Both the position numbers and the translations under genes were made by a program. A stretch of 64,000 bases of DNA, taken from contig CM040104.1 of NCBI GenBank assembly GCA_022496805.1, positions 5,741,650 through 5,805,649 of the forward strand. The letters run 5' to 3'. The first letter of the stretch is position 1. Every line of letters starts with the position of its first letter. The DNA is from Pohlia nutans (taxonomy: Eukaryota > Streptophyta > Bryopsida > Bryales > Mniaceae). Below are positions 48,202 to 61,768 of this stretch, in pieces. The notes below the pieces were generated by a model that saw nothing but the letters and a program-made list of their open reading frames with translations, did not search any database and was not told the origin of the DNA.

Positions 48202-51200
48202 ATGGCTTTGTTTACGGCTAAGGCGCGGCCGCGCCTGACGCGATCGTCCACATCATCGATTAAGAAAAAAGAGCGTGAAATGTACATGTTCATGTACTTC
48301 TTGGCGTTGGCTCTTCTGCTTGTCGTTTCAGTTACTGTTGTGCAATTAAGCTTCGGCAGAAGCTCCGCTCACACAGCGCAAGGTAACCCTCTGCCTATTT
48401 CAAGGATTTAACTTTTTTTTTTATTGCCTTGCTAATGTTGCCTAGTCTATCACTTTCTGGCTGGCTGCTTTGTCAAGCAGAATAGTGCGCCATTGCATTG
48501 CGCAGTGTGCACATGTTACATGGAGAAGTGCTCGTAGGGGAATGGACTAATTATGAAAAGGAGTGAGCGGATATGTTTGATCATCAATTAGTACTGATCA
48601 TCAAACTTAGAGTCAGGATTCATCTGAAATTATATCTCTTTGTAAGACAATCAGATAATCCTACCCCTGAAATGCATTGCATTGTGTGCAAGAATCCTGA
48701 TGATTGTTTTCGATAATCTCAGATGCTAAGCATGGGAGGAAAGTAGCAAATGGAGCTGAAAATTTGCGAGTCGGTCTTCAGAAGGGCGATTCCCGTATTT
48801 CTCTTGTCCGCCAAGAGAAATACAAAGAGACGAAGGAAGCCAATCGGAAAAAACTGGCTGAAATGTTCAAACTTTCAAAGGACTGGAAGACACGAAGCGC
48901 AGGCGGGATGGGAGTAGGAAATCGATGGATCGAAGGAGAAGAAGGTGGATCTAAAGGAAAGAAGGTGCAGTATTTTTCAGACGTTGAGGGACGAGAAATA
49001 ACCGTGAACGGCGAAGACATGGAAGGGTTTGAGTCTGGTAGTGCAGAAGAGGAGCTCAACGGGGTACAGGTCTACACTGACAAAGCTCGAATGTTTCAAG
49101 GACAGCAACTGGATGATATGGACAAATTCGACGCGGATGAAGTGATGGGGATTGCATACAAACATCAAGGGCAGCTTTTGGAGGACATGGACAAGTTTGA
49201 CAACCATCAAGTGACGGAGGATACCATCAAACATCAGTTCAACGACGACACAGTGCCTAAATTTATACAGGAAAAATTCATAAAGGAGTTGAAACGAAAC
49301 AGGAAGATGGTCGGTCAAATCCGTGCTGAAAAGCAAGCGGAAGGAAGCTCTTTGGTAAGTGAAGACGACACCCGTGGCCATCTACAAGATGCAAAGAAAG
49401 AGTCTCGGAGGTTGGGTTTCAGGGGAGACAGTGGTAGGGATGTGCCAAACAAGGGAAGGGAAGGCGAAGAACAGGAAAGTTTTGATAAAAAGGTCGGCGG
49501 TTCTGTTGTCGGTCAGTTGGGCCCGGAGAACGGAAGTCTGTCTGCCGACACAATCAAGCGGACCTATGAAGCTGCCAAAGGATCTATTCGGGCTGCTATA
49601 AAGCAGGCAATGGAGGAGAGAATGGGTGTCTTTTCGGGGGAGTATTCTATGGATGACACTACTAGACTGAACCTTTGGGGGGAAAAAATTTCTGACCTCT
49701 CTTCCTCCCATGTGACGAGTAGTGCAGAGAAAAAAAATCTGGTGAAAAGTGTTGAAACAGTTAAGCCTCCTCTTCGAGGATTCAAAGCGTTTTCTGAAAA
49801 TATGGTGCTTAGTCAAAACAACGAGCCTCTGGACATAAATGTGCTACAGATGGATGTGAAGAGATTTGATGAAGGCACTTCGCAAGTACGCAGATTAGAT
49901 CATTCGGATATCCAGAAGGGAGAGGCTGGTATTAGGGTTTCTTTGAACTCACCAAATGCTAAAGAGAACAAGGGAAATATTATGCAGTCATCTGGGTCAA
50001 CGCAAGAAATAGCTGAGGTCCACAATTCAGACTCTACGAATGCTCTGGCTATAGAGGAGAGAACATCTATGGGTAAGCACTTTGACCGTGATGAAAACTC
50101 TAAGATGAACGTTGAGGTATCCGAGTCAGAGGAACGCTTGAAAAGTGCAGATGTGATGGAGTCAGATAAGCAGCAAATCAAGGAGAACCAGTTAGACAAT
50201 GTTGAAGGTATCAGAGATGCGGTTGAGGGAAAAAGGAAATCGAAAAAAAACAAAGACGATTCAGCTGTGGAAGAGAATGGGGCTGAGGAAGAATCGGAAT
50301 CAAGGAAAACTAATGAAGACGATTCTGCTGTGGAAGAGATGGAAGACGATGATCATGATAATACGATGCAGTGGGGGTTTTATCCAACCATAAGTTCAAA
50401 TCTTAAATTCTCAAAGTTCCTGTCTGCATTCTTCAAACAAGAGAGCTGTTCCTTGCGAATCTTTATGGCATGGACTACTGCTCCATGGGCATATACACCT
50501 CGCCACCAGCGTGCTATCGAGAGTATATTCCATTTTCACCCTCAGGCATGTATTGTGGTGTTCACAGAAACCATCGACTTCAAGTTTTTTGAAAGCTGGG
50601 TTAAGGAAGGGTAAGAACCTTTCTACCTTCTGTTAAGATTACATTTCGTTGCAAAGGTGGCGAGGTGGGCATGGTGTACTATATTGCACTTAATGTTGTC
50701 GAACGAGTGATTTACTTCTTGCTTTCATTAGACCTTCATAGTACTTCCAAGATGAATGAGATGAGAGTAGACTGAAATTTAAACCTCCCTTACCATATCG
50801 GCATCTCCGTTCTATGCTTCATGAATGCCGGTGTGCTCATTCTGTCCCCTTTTAAGTGTAACCTCGAGGTAGTGATATTTCATGCTGAAGATTTTGGCAA
50901 TGATGATGTATGGTGTTTGGAAGCACTGGTGATGATTGAACTTCTACAGTCTTGAAACCAAGACATCTCTGAGATACTAACTTTATATACTTCTCAAATT
51001 CTAGGCTTTGGCTTGAACTAATCGTGTCAAGTTCATGTAGGTACAAGATTGCAGTAGCGAGACCAAATCTGGAAGAACTTCTTGGGAAGACTCCTGCTAT
51101 TGACTTTGCATATGTCTGGTATGAATGGCGGAACACGAACTTATTCTACATCCATTATACCGAGTTGCTGCGTATTGCTGCGCTACACAAGTAATTCCTT

Positions 51201-52249
51201 CACTCTGATTGACTTAGTATGCTAGTGTGCTCAAATTTGGCCATAATTCTCTGGTAGCACCCATCATATTGAGCTTGCCTTATTTAACGATCTGCTGTTT
51301 AGTAATATTCAGGGCTGACAAACTTTGCTGGGAGCAGGTATGGAGGAGTATGGCTTGACATGGATATGATTTTGGCCAGACCCCTACCCAATCTACACAA
51401 CGTTCTTGGCTCAACAGTTTCTGAGAGTGGCGAGTGGGTCTTGAATGGAGCATTTATGTCTTTTGACAAATCCAGGTGAGTTTCATAGAGTTGCTTTGGT
51501 GCACCGTGAAATTACTCCTGTTTCCTTGAATATTGAAATTTCACTTCTTTTTCATCCATCCTTGTACCTGTTTGTGAGATATCACCAGTCCCCTTGGCCT
51601 CCTTTCTGTACGTTTGACAAAGAACAAATTTTCGTCTATCTTGCAGTTCCTTTTTGAAGGCATGCATTGAAGAATTCGTTGCAACGTACGATGAGACATT
51701 ACCAGGGTGGAATGGCGCTGATTTGCTGAATCGTGTAGCCTCAAATGCCACCAAGAAGGGTGGGAAAGAGTGGCTGGAGGAGTCGGAACATCTGCAAGTC
51801 CTCGAACCAATTGCGTTCTTCCCACTTAGCCGGCACAATATTATAAGGTATCGTTCCTTTGTCTACCTTTGTGTGGAGGATAAAACACACACGGTTCGTC
51901 CATTAGGTCTTAGTTGTTGCTCGTCTTGGTGCGAATATCATCAAAGATATATGCTCTGTACAATAATCATACTTCGTCATGAACCATCTTCAAAGGCCTT
52001 TCATGAGATCAATAGCAACTTGCAACTCATTTAATGATAAGCTGTGGTTTGTACTGGTGTAGGTATTTCTCAGCACCAAAAAACAACCAGGAGATGGTTG
52101 AGCAGAAAAAGATGTTCTCAGCGATTCTAGATGAGTCCCACGGAACACACTTATGGAACTCGGTGACTGAACGGCATGTCCCTGAAGTTGGGAGCCTTGT
52201 GGAAAAAGTCCTGAATCAAAATTGCATGCGATGTACAGATATTCTTTAG
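48202..52249 (+). CDS. Type II membrane glycosyltransferase, alpha-1,4-glycosyltransferase family (At4g19900-like)
   Basis: Exons: 48202-48382, 48723-50610, 51041-51190, 51338-51475, 51647-51847, 52063-52249; phases agree and give 914 aa. Residues 1-27 are basic and cytosolic, 28-49 form one membrane anchor, and about 62-600 form a charged, Glu/Lys/Asp-rich luminal stem. The catalytic region starts near 605. It contains SLRIFMAWTTAPWAYTPRHQ, the acidic-motif block YGGVWLDMDMI with D747-x-D749 (sugar-nucleotide and metal binding), LNGAFMSFDKSS, WNGADLLNRV, HLWNSVTE and the terminal CMRCTDIL. These match the Gly_transf_sug DXD family and the alpha-1,4-GT C-terminal domain, so a Golgi transferase is expected. 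Donor and acceptor are unknown; plant members are mostly uncharacterised. The stem is far longer than in ordinary Golgi transferases. ATG 48202 is the first in-frame ATG that yields the anchor. Confidence 0.9.
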
Positions 52250-53100
52250 CAACCAGTGTACCATAGTTACCCAACAGAACCTATTTATAGTCTCAAATTC
52301 TTTACACCATTCTATTCCTGTCCTTTTTTCTGCTTGGGGAGACAACAGAAACCAGAGCCCTTGTGCAAGCGATGAGGCTGGGGCTTGGAAGTTGGGCTTT
52401 TCATTCATTTTGCAGGCCAACTTCGAGTTTGAAAGACTCGTGGTTCCACCTTTTTTGACCCGCCTTGAGTTTGTTCCTAAACGGCTGCATGCTCTTCACT
52501 ACTTCAACGGCAGAGAAAGAAAAGCTGACCCCAGTTTTGGTATGTTCTCATACCCTGTTTGATCCGACCTTGCCATGGATGGTTGCGGTGGCTCATTTTT
52601 CCAGGAAAAGCAACCAGATGACAAACGCAAGTACTTGGAATCCTCCCAGGGCAATTGAAAACTTAATTTCTGATGCATCGGCTTGCTGCCTGCACTCCCG
52701 AGAAGACGTCTGCAAGAATGACTGCAATGAACCTGCTGAAAGGTAATGACAGCCTGAAGGACATTGCTAGCTTTGATGACACAAGATATCCAGCTCTAGA
52801 GATAAAGTAGTTAGACCTGTCAGTTATGCACTGCGTGACTCACCAAATTATGAACTTCATCTCATGATCAATTGCTCAGAGATTCATTTTTCCATAAATC
52901 AGGTGACATAATATCTGTTTCTAGAACATGGTGAAGGAGATATGATTTTCTACTTATGATTGTGATGATTGTGAGATCATGGGTACGGATTTATGCTGTG
53001 CATCTAACTCGAGGTAGGAATTCTGCAGTTACAAAAAACTCGTCCTGTGAGATTTCTGTAGGGGCAATAGAAGTGGGTATTTGGAAACACTCTAGTCTCT
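52250..53100. other. 3' flank of the glycosyltransferase gene
   Basis: Probably holds the 3' UTR in its left part. A plus-strand open frame at 52465-52746 resembles no known protein. Confidence 0.35.
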
Positions 53101-53102
53101 TA

Positions 53103-53204
53103 CTCCCTCTGTCCCATAATGACTTGCACGTAGGTTCTCTGAAATCTACCTCTTGAGGTAGATTTCAGAAAACCTACGTGTAAGTCATTATGGGACAGAG
53201 GGAG
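53103..53204. mobile_element. Stowaway MITE (102 bp)
   Basis: CTCCCTCTGTCCCATAATGA inverted at both ends; the element is almost entirely a hairpin (arms about 48 bp) and TA flanks both sides (53101-53102, 53205-53206). Confidence 0.95.
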
Positions 53205-53209
53205 TATAA

Positions 53210-54068
53210 TGGGTTACAGTATTGCACAAAATTGTGTAGGTCTTGGAATGTAGCATGAATAGCAGAGTCTGATGGGCATCTCCCTCTTTTCTTCTCACCT
53301 TTTGTACGTTTTGTTGTGCAAGTGAAGCAAAAAAAGTAAAATTTCATATCACAAGACCTTATTCCATAACAAAACTACAGCACTTATAAATATTTTTACT
53401 AGGCCAATTTTTTTGCCTTGCGTAAAGAGTTATAGCTTTGAGTAAATAAATAGTTAGTGCAGCTTGGACTAAAGAGGATAATGGGTGTAATTTATTTACA
53501 CCTATTCGTCATCACACTTTTATTGATATATTTGATTTGTAATTTGTAAATTTGTAATACAGTTGCACACAAGAATAAAAAGAAGACTTACAAGAACTAT
53601 GCTAATAGTGTTGGTAATATTATTTATGAACATCAACACTAATTGTTACCAATGCTAAATGTCAATTAGATACTTGATTAAAAGTTTATGACTAGTACCA
53701 TCTATAAGTAAGATTTTCTAATAAGGTAAGTATAGTCTAGATTTGATTGTAAGTGATTTTTTCAATAAGGTAAGCATGGTCTACCTTTTATTGTTATACA
53801 ATGCTTTCAATTGTGTGGTACATTATTATTTTTTGCATTCTCCAATATGCAGCTAATAAAAAGAAGTAACTGAAGACAAAAAAATTAGTATCACCTATAG
53901 TGTATTTCTTCCAAAATACATTCATTCATCATTGAAGACAAAATTGAAAATCCTAATTTCACAGAGAACTAGAATAAAATTTAGTGAATTTGAATAGAAC
54001 TCAAACTTGAATAAAATTTGGATCGTTTTTTATTAAACAACTCACTTGACTTTAGTGTGCTAGATGTC
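53210..54068. other. AT-rich intergenic DNA
   Basis: No gene or repeat recognised. Confidence 0.35.
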
Positions 54069-54211
54069 ACTACACTCATTATCCCATTTAGTGAGGGGGG
54101 TTTTATAGTGCGTGTGGGAAATTAGTGAAGCCCTCACTAATTTCAAGATTGGGCAAATAGTGCGTGCTTCGGGAATTAGTACCATACACTAAATGGGATA
54201 ATCAGTGTAGT
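54069..54211. mobile_element. MITE (143 bp)
   Basis: Inverted ends ACTACACTCATTATCCCATT (left) and the mirror with GATTATCCC (right), 25 bp with one mismatch; internal AATTAGTGA/TCACTAATTT stem. Target duplication not evident. Confidence 0.85.
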
Positions 54212-54338
54212 TTTGAAAAAAATTAAGAAAATTTGACAAAATGGGTGTTGCCAAACTCAATAGGAAATGACAAACATAAGCAATAATTAGGGCCTCAAGA
54301 AGGCCTTGACTTTCATTCGTTGCCTGAAACCAAATTAA

Positions 54339-55141
54339 CCCTTTAGTGCCTAGCAAACCGCATTATGGTCACTACAACGTCCGAAATGCAAATAGCAGAG
54401 AATCCGTGAAGAATTGGAACTTCAGTTTTGAAGTTCAGATTTGCGCACATACATTACGCACCTTCCAGAAAAAGAAATTTTCAATTTGGAATTGTACAAC
54501 TATCAAAATACCTATCAACAGAACGCAAAAATACTGCAAATACTTGAAAATACAGTAAATACTTACAAATACAACATATGTATTGTGTAGTATTTCTTGT
54601 GTTTGGAAGTTTGTTATCTTGTTTTATTTTTTTGGATTGTGTTCTCTTCTTCATCTTCCATTAGTGTGTGTAATCCGATCTTGACTAATGTACCCACTCC
54701 TGTCAATTTTCAACGTATAAAATTTTGTCCTAAACCATACATAGACAAGTCACTTTCACTTATAAATCTCACAATAATTATGTGTGAGTCTATTTTTGAT
54801 ATGAAAGATTGCAACGGAGAGGTGTTGACATAGGGCATAGCTGAACTTCTTTGCTTTTATTTTTGAAAATTTACCTCAAATTCTATTTAACTTTGAAGCC
54901 ACACACCCCCCAAAATCTTGTTTTTGAGCGTGCATTATACAGTTCAAATACATACTATAATCTTCCGATCCCACCATCGGATGATTCTCAAATTTTAATA
55001 AAATGTGTGCTCTCAAGTTGAGAATAGAATTGTACGGTTACTTTCTAATTTAACCCATTCTATTTTTGGTAGTCTCAACCACAGTGGAAAAATCCATTGA
55101 AATCCAGAGCTGTCTGCTACAGTACCCTAGGCACTAAAGGG
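54339..55141. mobile_element. TTAA element U (803 bp)
   Basis: Ends CCCTTTAGTGCC and inverse; TTAA at 54335-54338 and 55142-55145. Full-length inverted relative of element I, without its hAT insertion. The open frame at 54597-54833 matches the frame at 17994-17647 of element I. Confidence 0.92.
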
Positions 55142-55145
55142 TTAA

Positions 55146-56461
55146 TGAAGCGGGCATGGAAATTTCTGGAGTCCTATATGGACAATCATCGACCACGTCA
55201 CCTTTAGTGGTCCACATTCTCCTTTCCATGCGCTTTCTAACGCACTTTAAAACTCCAAAGTCCAAGTTAATATGCAAAAGTTACACGTGTTTAAAGTTTG
55301 TGCATTTGGGACCACTGAGCAGCCAGCACGAGCAAGAATAAACTAAACATCTTGAGCCAAAGATGAATTTGAGTTGATAACATTTTAATTTGAACATAAT
55401 CTGTTTGTAGGAATGGGGATGCAATATAGAAGATGCAATACGCCAATATTGATGGTGATTGTAGATGTCAAATGAATATTGTTATGTTAATATTTTAACA
55501 TGGTTATTTTTAGAAATCAATGGTTATCTTTTGAGTTCACTAATGAAAATAGTTTAAATGCATCAAGTTTGGAACTTTTATGATTTACTTTAAATAAAAT
55601 TTCCTACTAGTAATGGTATCTTGATCTGCTTTCTGCTTTGAATTTGAAGGCATGCCAACTTTTTTCCAATTATATTTAGTTTCGTGTTCAACTTTATGTT
55701 TTTCTTGGGATGATAACAACTCTTAGTTGCACGCAATATATGAATATAAATTGATTTGCAAAGTGGGTATGTATGATAAGCATTTTCTACAAAGAGTCAC
55801 ACCAATTCTATATGTGAATAAATTCAAAAATTATAAAAGAGGAATGTTGAAGTACATAACATATTAATACGTGAAAAAGTTTCAACTCAAAAAGTATTTG
55901 TTGTTTTGAAAAAATTGAATTTCAAATGTGACTGCTCCAATAACTTAGTTTGTAACAATTTTACAAATCACTCAAAAAATAATTCAACGCATGTTTCTTG
56001 AAGCCACTGCCATATTAGCAGGTTGATACATCTTAAAATTCATCCTCATCAAAATCGTAAAAATGAAGAAATGGTAAACAGATTAAAGCGTAAAAAAATC
56101 TATTTGTATTGCATTTTTTAAAAATTGATAAAAATAAGGGAGTAGAACCTCATTGACCATTAAAGATAATCTATAGGTTGCAATCAATGTTGTTGCATCT
56201 ACTTTATATAGCTTTAAAGGTGTATATGATTGCAAATAATTATCAATAATTTTAGGAAATGTTTCAAAAACATTCAGTGGAAGGAAAATTCGATTAAAAA
56301 AAGAACTAAACTAATCGAAATTGCTAATTATCTTTGCTATAGAATTGAGGAATATCAATCCATCATCAAAAATGTTGTAGCAAATATTCTATGCACTATA
56401 GAATTATCTTTTCCAAAATAATAAAAAATTAATTTGGAAATTAATATTATGATATTTTTGC
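55146..56461. other. AT-rich intergenic DNA
   Basis: No gene recognised. Confidence 0.35.
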
Positions 56462-56465
56462 TTAA

Positions 56466-57008
56466 CCCCTAATAGCCCAAGGGGTATTGGACAAAACATA
56501 GATGTATTAGAATATGTGCCTTCTGTATATTTGACAAAGTTTGGTTCAATAGACAAAATGTAGGGCATCATCTCTACAAATTATCTACACAGTCAAGCTT
56601 CCAAAAAAATCTTTAGATATTTTTTTAATGAATTTAAAAGCATTAACCTTTGAAAATTTGTATAAATTATAATTTTCACTTTTAGAATTTAGAATTTAGC
56701 ATGATTAGTTAAAATTGGTTTATCTATTGTAAAATTTAGAAAAAGAAAAAGAAATGATGGAGGGAACATCATTACTGTCTCCAAATAGCAAATTTTATAA
56801 CACTAAGACAATGTTGAGGTGATCCACTTTGGAAAAATTTCCCTGGTGCAGTTAAACTCGGATTGATATAATTCAAATTACATTGGAAAATAGACTTGGT
56901 GTAGTATTTTAAAATATTTTTTATTTTTTCAAAAACATACTTTTTTGTTCCAGGCAGACCGTTCAAAACGGGCAGCGACCAAAAAATGGTCTCTTGGGAG
57001 CTAAAGGG
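56466..57008. mobile_element. TTAA element V (543 bp)
   Basis: Left end CCCCTAATAGCCC, right end inverse of CCCTTTAGCTCCC; TTAA at 56462-56465 and 57009-57012. Same orientation and same length as element G. Confidence 0.88.
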
Positions 57009-57012
57009 TTAA

Positions 57013-60000
57013 ATTCAAAGATATGAAGATTGCTCACAATATAAAAATCTTCATATGTTTTACCTTTCTAATTAGAATAGAATGAAACAAAATAAATCTA
57101 TGTAAATATAGATTTATCTAATGGCAAATAGTTGACAACTTTTGCATCTTTTTTATTGCAAGCTAATTTATGTTTATGTTACATTCATTTGATTATTTTT
57201 AAAATTGGTATAAAAGTACCCAACCATGATCTTCATTGTAAATACATTCTATGTAGACCTTTGCATAATACAAAAATTTTGCCCCAAAAGGCATGAAAGT
57301 TAACTAATGTTGTCAAAATAGATATAAAATATAATTAAATAATTAAATAAATAGAAATCCTCTTCAAACTTTAATATTTTGCAATTTGTAGAGTCAAATG
57401 GTTTAATGTCTTTTCACACATTCTTTCAAGAGTTTGATCTAAGGTCCAATAGTTTGAATTGAGGAGAATAATAATAATAATAATAATCATAATAGTAATA
57501 GTAATAATAATAATAATTCAATGTGTTAATAATGACAGTTTTGGCATGTATTTTGAACAAAATAGAGCAACGAAATTTAGTAGTTAAAATTTCCAAAACT
57601 CTAAAGTTAGTATACCCTACTAAAAAATAAAAGTAACCATAAAATAGTTATTAGAAATTTTAAGAATTAACTAAGTGAAAGTTTTGAACCCTAAACTCAT
57701 TTCTTTGGTTGAAAGATTTGTTACAAATTTGTATATTTTATTATTTAATTGATATTATATCAATTAATAATTTCTAAAAAATTGAGAGTGACTATAAAGA
57801 TAAAATATATTTTTGAATTGAAAAGCTTTTGATCGATTTCCAAAAAAATTTATTAAACTTCTTCATAAAGTGGTATTTGTATTGCCAAATTAATATTAAA
57901 AAATGATAACACTAGCTATTTCAGTATTATCTTTAAAGTTTAAAAATCTATTGAATAAACCAAATTCAATATTTATTGAGAATATTTTGCATGGCATCAA
58001 AATAAATGAATTTATATATATAATCAATATACACATAATAGAAGTACAGAAACTTCCTAGCAGCTTGGTCAGAAAATAAATAATTAAAGGGTGCCTAAAA
58101 TTTTCCGAAATTGTTGACCCAATTTGCCCTAATATATATATATATATATATATATATAAAGGCCAATGATTTTATTACATTATTTTTTGTATTGCCTAAT
58201 TGTTTTTTGCACTTTAATTGATTATTAAACAGAAAGCTGCAAAAGCTTCTAGGAAGCTACGGTATAAATTTAAGACATTCAAACAAATGATATCTACAAC
58301 ACGTCACATTTTCACTTTTACTAAATGATGATTAAAATGATGTAGATAAAAATTAAATATTACTGATATGTTGGTAAAAGCATTCACACATTTACTACTT
58401 TAATTTTGGCTAAAGTGTACTTTCACGTTATCAAAAACTTTAATTTTGGCTAAAGTGTACTTTCACGTCATCAAAAACTCTAATTTTGGCATATATCAGC
58501 AGATACTAAAAAGTGCCTAGTCATACAATCTAGTACATGTCGGTAGATACTAAAATTCTATTTATAGAAAATAAGTACATCTATAGTACATTGAAATTTT
58601 CAAAAAGATGATTTGACTAATCAACCTAAAGATGTAAGAAATACTTTTAAATAGGTACGTCTGAATACACGAGCATTTTTAGAAAAATAAGTACATTGAA
58701 AAATTCATAGAATTTAATGTCATATTAACTGAAAAATCCCTTAAATTTCTTTTTATATATTTAATATTATATACTATTATTAGAAAAAATTAATAGATTT
58801 GTAATATATTGAAAACTCCCCCTAATCAATGTTTAAATATATATATAGCTCTACATTTATTATTAGAAACTAAATATGTCTACAATACTTTAAAAAACAC
58901 CAATTTTGAAAATTCCTTAAAATGATTTCATAAATGCATAGATAAATATATATTTATTTGTAGAAGAGATCTGCAATATATTAAACAATTTACAAAAGAA
59001 ATCTATATAAATTTACTTTTAAAAACATTCAGTTATATGTATATTATTAGAAATTAAGTACATCTGCAGTACATTGAAAAGTCCACAGATATTAATGCAC
59101 ATTAGCCTGAAGATCTCCGAAAAGTGCTTTCAAGTGGATATAAGTGCATTTTCCATAATTTAGTTGAGATTTTTTTAAATATTATCTCCAACATTTTACA
59201 CTTTACACTCAAATCCATCGCTTATACCATTCAATATGTACCCAAAATCTTTGGAGGGATATGTCACAAAAATATTTCATGCCACATCAATGTCTCATAA
59301 ATACTAAAATTAGTGATAGAGCTCTAACCTTATGATATCAAATATCAAGATCTTAGGTTTTCCTAAAACAAAAACCTTTTGAGACATTAGAATATGTTTT
59401 CCTAAACATTCTTAGAAGGACAAGGGAACGGAATGCATAACAGACAAATTTCCAACATTAGTCTGCTGATCAAAACAAAAGCTTACAGAAGAATGGAACC
59501 AGTCATAACATATTCCCACGTTCTCTTTACACAAATGACAGTCCTAGCTAGCATATCCATAGGTGCTTTCTGATTAAAAAAATCCTAATGACACGACACA
59601 ACAGTAGACCGGCAAAATAGTGTGACTGCCTCTGCACAAATGCCCTAAGTCTTCAGGATAATAGTAGCATAATAAACAAAAGCAAGAGGGAAAATGAATC
59701 CACAAAACTTAAGTGGTTGGCAAAGAAGAGCAGAAAAATTAAATCAGGGATTAAAACTTACTACCCAGAAGGATGAAAAAAAAAATTGAGTTCTGATATC
59801 AAAGGTTGCTTCAGATTTGATACTGCACTCTGTTATGGCCAACCGATTCGTACAGCTAACCGAAAGAGCGAACAGAAAGGTGCCTGATCTATGCTACCCA
59901 AAAACGCAAAACTCTTTTGTCAGGCCAGAGGACGAGTGCTTGTGTCAACTAAGATAGCTCACAGTCCACTAGAGCTGAAATTTGACAAATGTTAGAATAT

Positions 60001-60122
60001 TTGCACATTCAAAATCTTTACAGTCTGAGAAACTAGTTACAAGCTTCCACACGCACATACGGTATCAGAAAACGCCAGACAAAGGGCCCTTGCCCTCAAA
60101 ATTTGACTGTATGTGCGGTCCT
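57013..60122. other. AT-rich intergenic DNA, with the SPX 3' flank at the right
   Basis: No gene recognised. It contains an (AAT)n tract near 57469-57515, (TA)n at 58133-58157 and a 40-bp tandem repeat at 58401-58490. Less A/T-rich from about 59400, probably including the SPX 3' UTR near 60000. Confidence 0.4.
58401..58490. repeat. 40-bp tandem repeat, 2.25 copies
   Basis: Unit begins TAATTTTGGCTAAAGTGTAC; the copies differ at one or two positions. Confidence 0.9.
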
Positions 60123-61768
60123 CTAGAGGGCCACGGCAACTGGAGTGACCTTCCTCTCGTCGATCACAACCCCAAATCTCTCGTCGCAGTCTACTCGGCT
60201 CATTGGTGGCAGAGAAAAGATGCTTCGTGTTGAGCTCTGTCTGATCTCTTTCATGGTCCGAAGAGCGACCAATGTGCTCCTGTAGATCGTCTCGACAGCT
60301 TCTCCAGGGGTGAAAGGGAGGCCTTGGCCATTGGTGCTGCCTGCAAAAAAGGCTTGTGCACTAGTTTCCTGCTCCAATTGACTACAAATAGACTCTAATG
60401 GTGAAACTGGGAATAGTGAGTGCAAGTTGTTCTCGCACTCACGCACCAGCTTCGACAGAAGTTCTGTTGTGAAAAAAGGCTGGAGCAATACACTCTGGAT
60501 GAACGGTAACCTGAGTACAGTGCCCGTCACCTTGTCATGTTTCTTCAAAATCTTTACAAGACCTGCGGACAGGAGCTTCACCAAGTCAGCTCGCGTACAC
60601 ACATTAATTGAAGACTTGACAGGTTCAGGGGAAATGAAGCAGAATGCAGGAACAGATGTTTCCCTTTTAGGCAATTTAGAGAAACTTCTAAAGACGTACA
60701 AATCAATGACTACATTTCGTCCCTGTCCACAAAGGCAGATGTTTCCTACCGATGGACTTTATAAGGATATGAAATCTTAAAAAAATACGGTGTTCCATCA
60801 ATTTCACGGTGAAAGCTGCGAATGATGACGTCGATTGATTTACCTGTATAATTCAGCGAGCTGTAATTCTCCAACAGTACCATCTCGCCATGGAAAGTCA
60901 CAATATCTCTCAAAATCTTGAGGAGCTCCTCGTTGCCTCCGCTTCCACCGGCACGTCCGTTGTTGGCTGCTTGTTCTTTCTTCACCCTCTCAATTCTGTA
61001 CTTCAGCTCCTATACACAACAGAAACTAGCACCGTCAGCAAAGCTTAAATGCAAAAGCCAGAGAGAAACAAATGGTTCCAACATGTATATCTGTAAGTAC
61101 TAAGCAGGAGCGTACATAAGCAGTATGAGAAGTCAAGTGATAACCAAATGCTTTTAAAAAAAATCATAATACATTACAACAGGAACGTTGAAAAGTAGGA
61201 GGAAGAGTATTTTCGGAACAGGGAATTGTACCTGAAGGCGGATAACATACTCCTCTTCCTTCTCAATGAAGAAGACGTTCAACTTGTTCAATTCCTTGTT
61301 CAGGAGGCTCACAAAGTCCGCCTCCGAGGAAGTACTCCCTTCCTCACGCCTCGCTCGTTTAGGTCCTCTTTCTGCAGTTGAGTCCTCACTTCCACCATTG
61401 CCTGGAAGGTCTCTATCCTGCTCAACAGCCGATGACAATGGATCATCGCCTAAAGACGATTTCGGTCCCGCAGCTGAACCATTTCCCGCAAACCTAACAC
61501 CGTCTCCAGAAAGCTTGGAGAGAAAAGACTCTTGCCGTCCACCAACCTCCGATGCTCGCCGCAATTCTTTGTCGACGGCGTCAACGATTGAAGTCGCATT
61601 GTGATCGACGGAAGCACTTGTCACTTGTGCGAACGCGACATCCGCGATACAGACAGGCAATTGCATATTCTTCAAGCTCTTCTTGAGCTTCTTGTACGAT
61701 ATGAAATGTGGCCTCCATTCGGGCATAGTTTCCTCTATCTGGCTCTGCAGCCTCTTCCCGAACTTCAT
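60123..61768 (-). CDS. SPX-domain protein (stand-alone SPX1/SPX3-like phosphate sensor)
   Basis: Exons on the minus strand: 61768-61232, 61009-60844, 60562-60123; GT-AG, phases 0 and 1, 380 aa. Stand-alone plant SPX proteins bind inositol pyrophosphates when phosphate is plentiful and then hold PHR-type Myb factors inactive. Seen: MKFGKRL at the start with Lys2, HFISYKKLKKSLKN at residues 21-34, the helix FVSLLNKELNKLNVFFIEKEEEYVIRLQ closing exon 1, and GLVKILKKHDK at 235-245; these supply the usual Lys/Tyr phosphate-binding cluster. FTTELLSKLVRECE and a C-terminal STLVALRTMKEIR/FSLPP block match the class. A low-complexity linker (about 95-150) contains PKRARRE, a likely nuclear signal. At 380 aa it is longer than Arabidopsis SPX1 (about 256 aa), through this linker and the C-terminal extension. 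No EXS, MFS or RING domain follows, which excludes PHO1, PHT5 and NLA. Confidence 0.93.

Noticed and set aside
52465..52746. Extra C-terminal exon of the glycosyltransferase
   Set aside because: The protein already ends with the family terminus CMRCTDIL, and this frame resembles nothing known.
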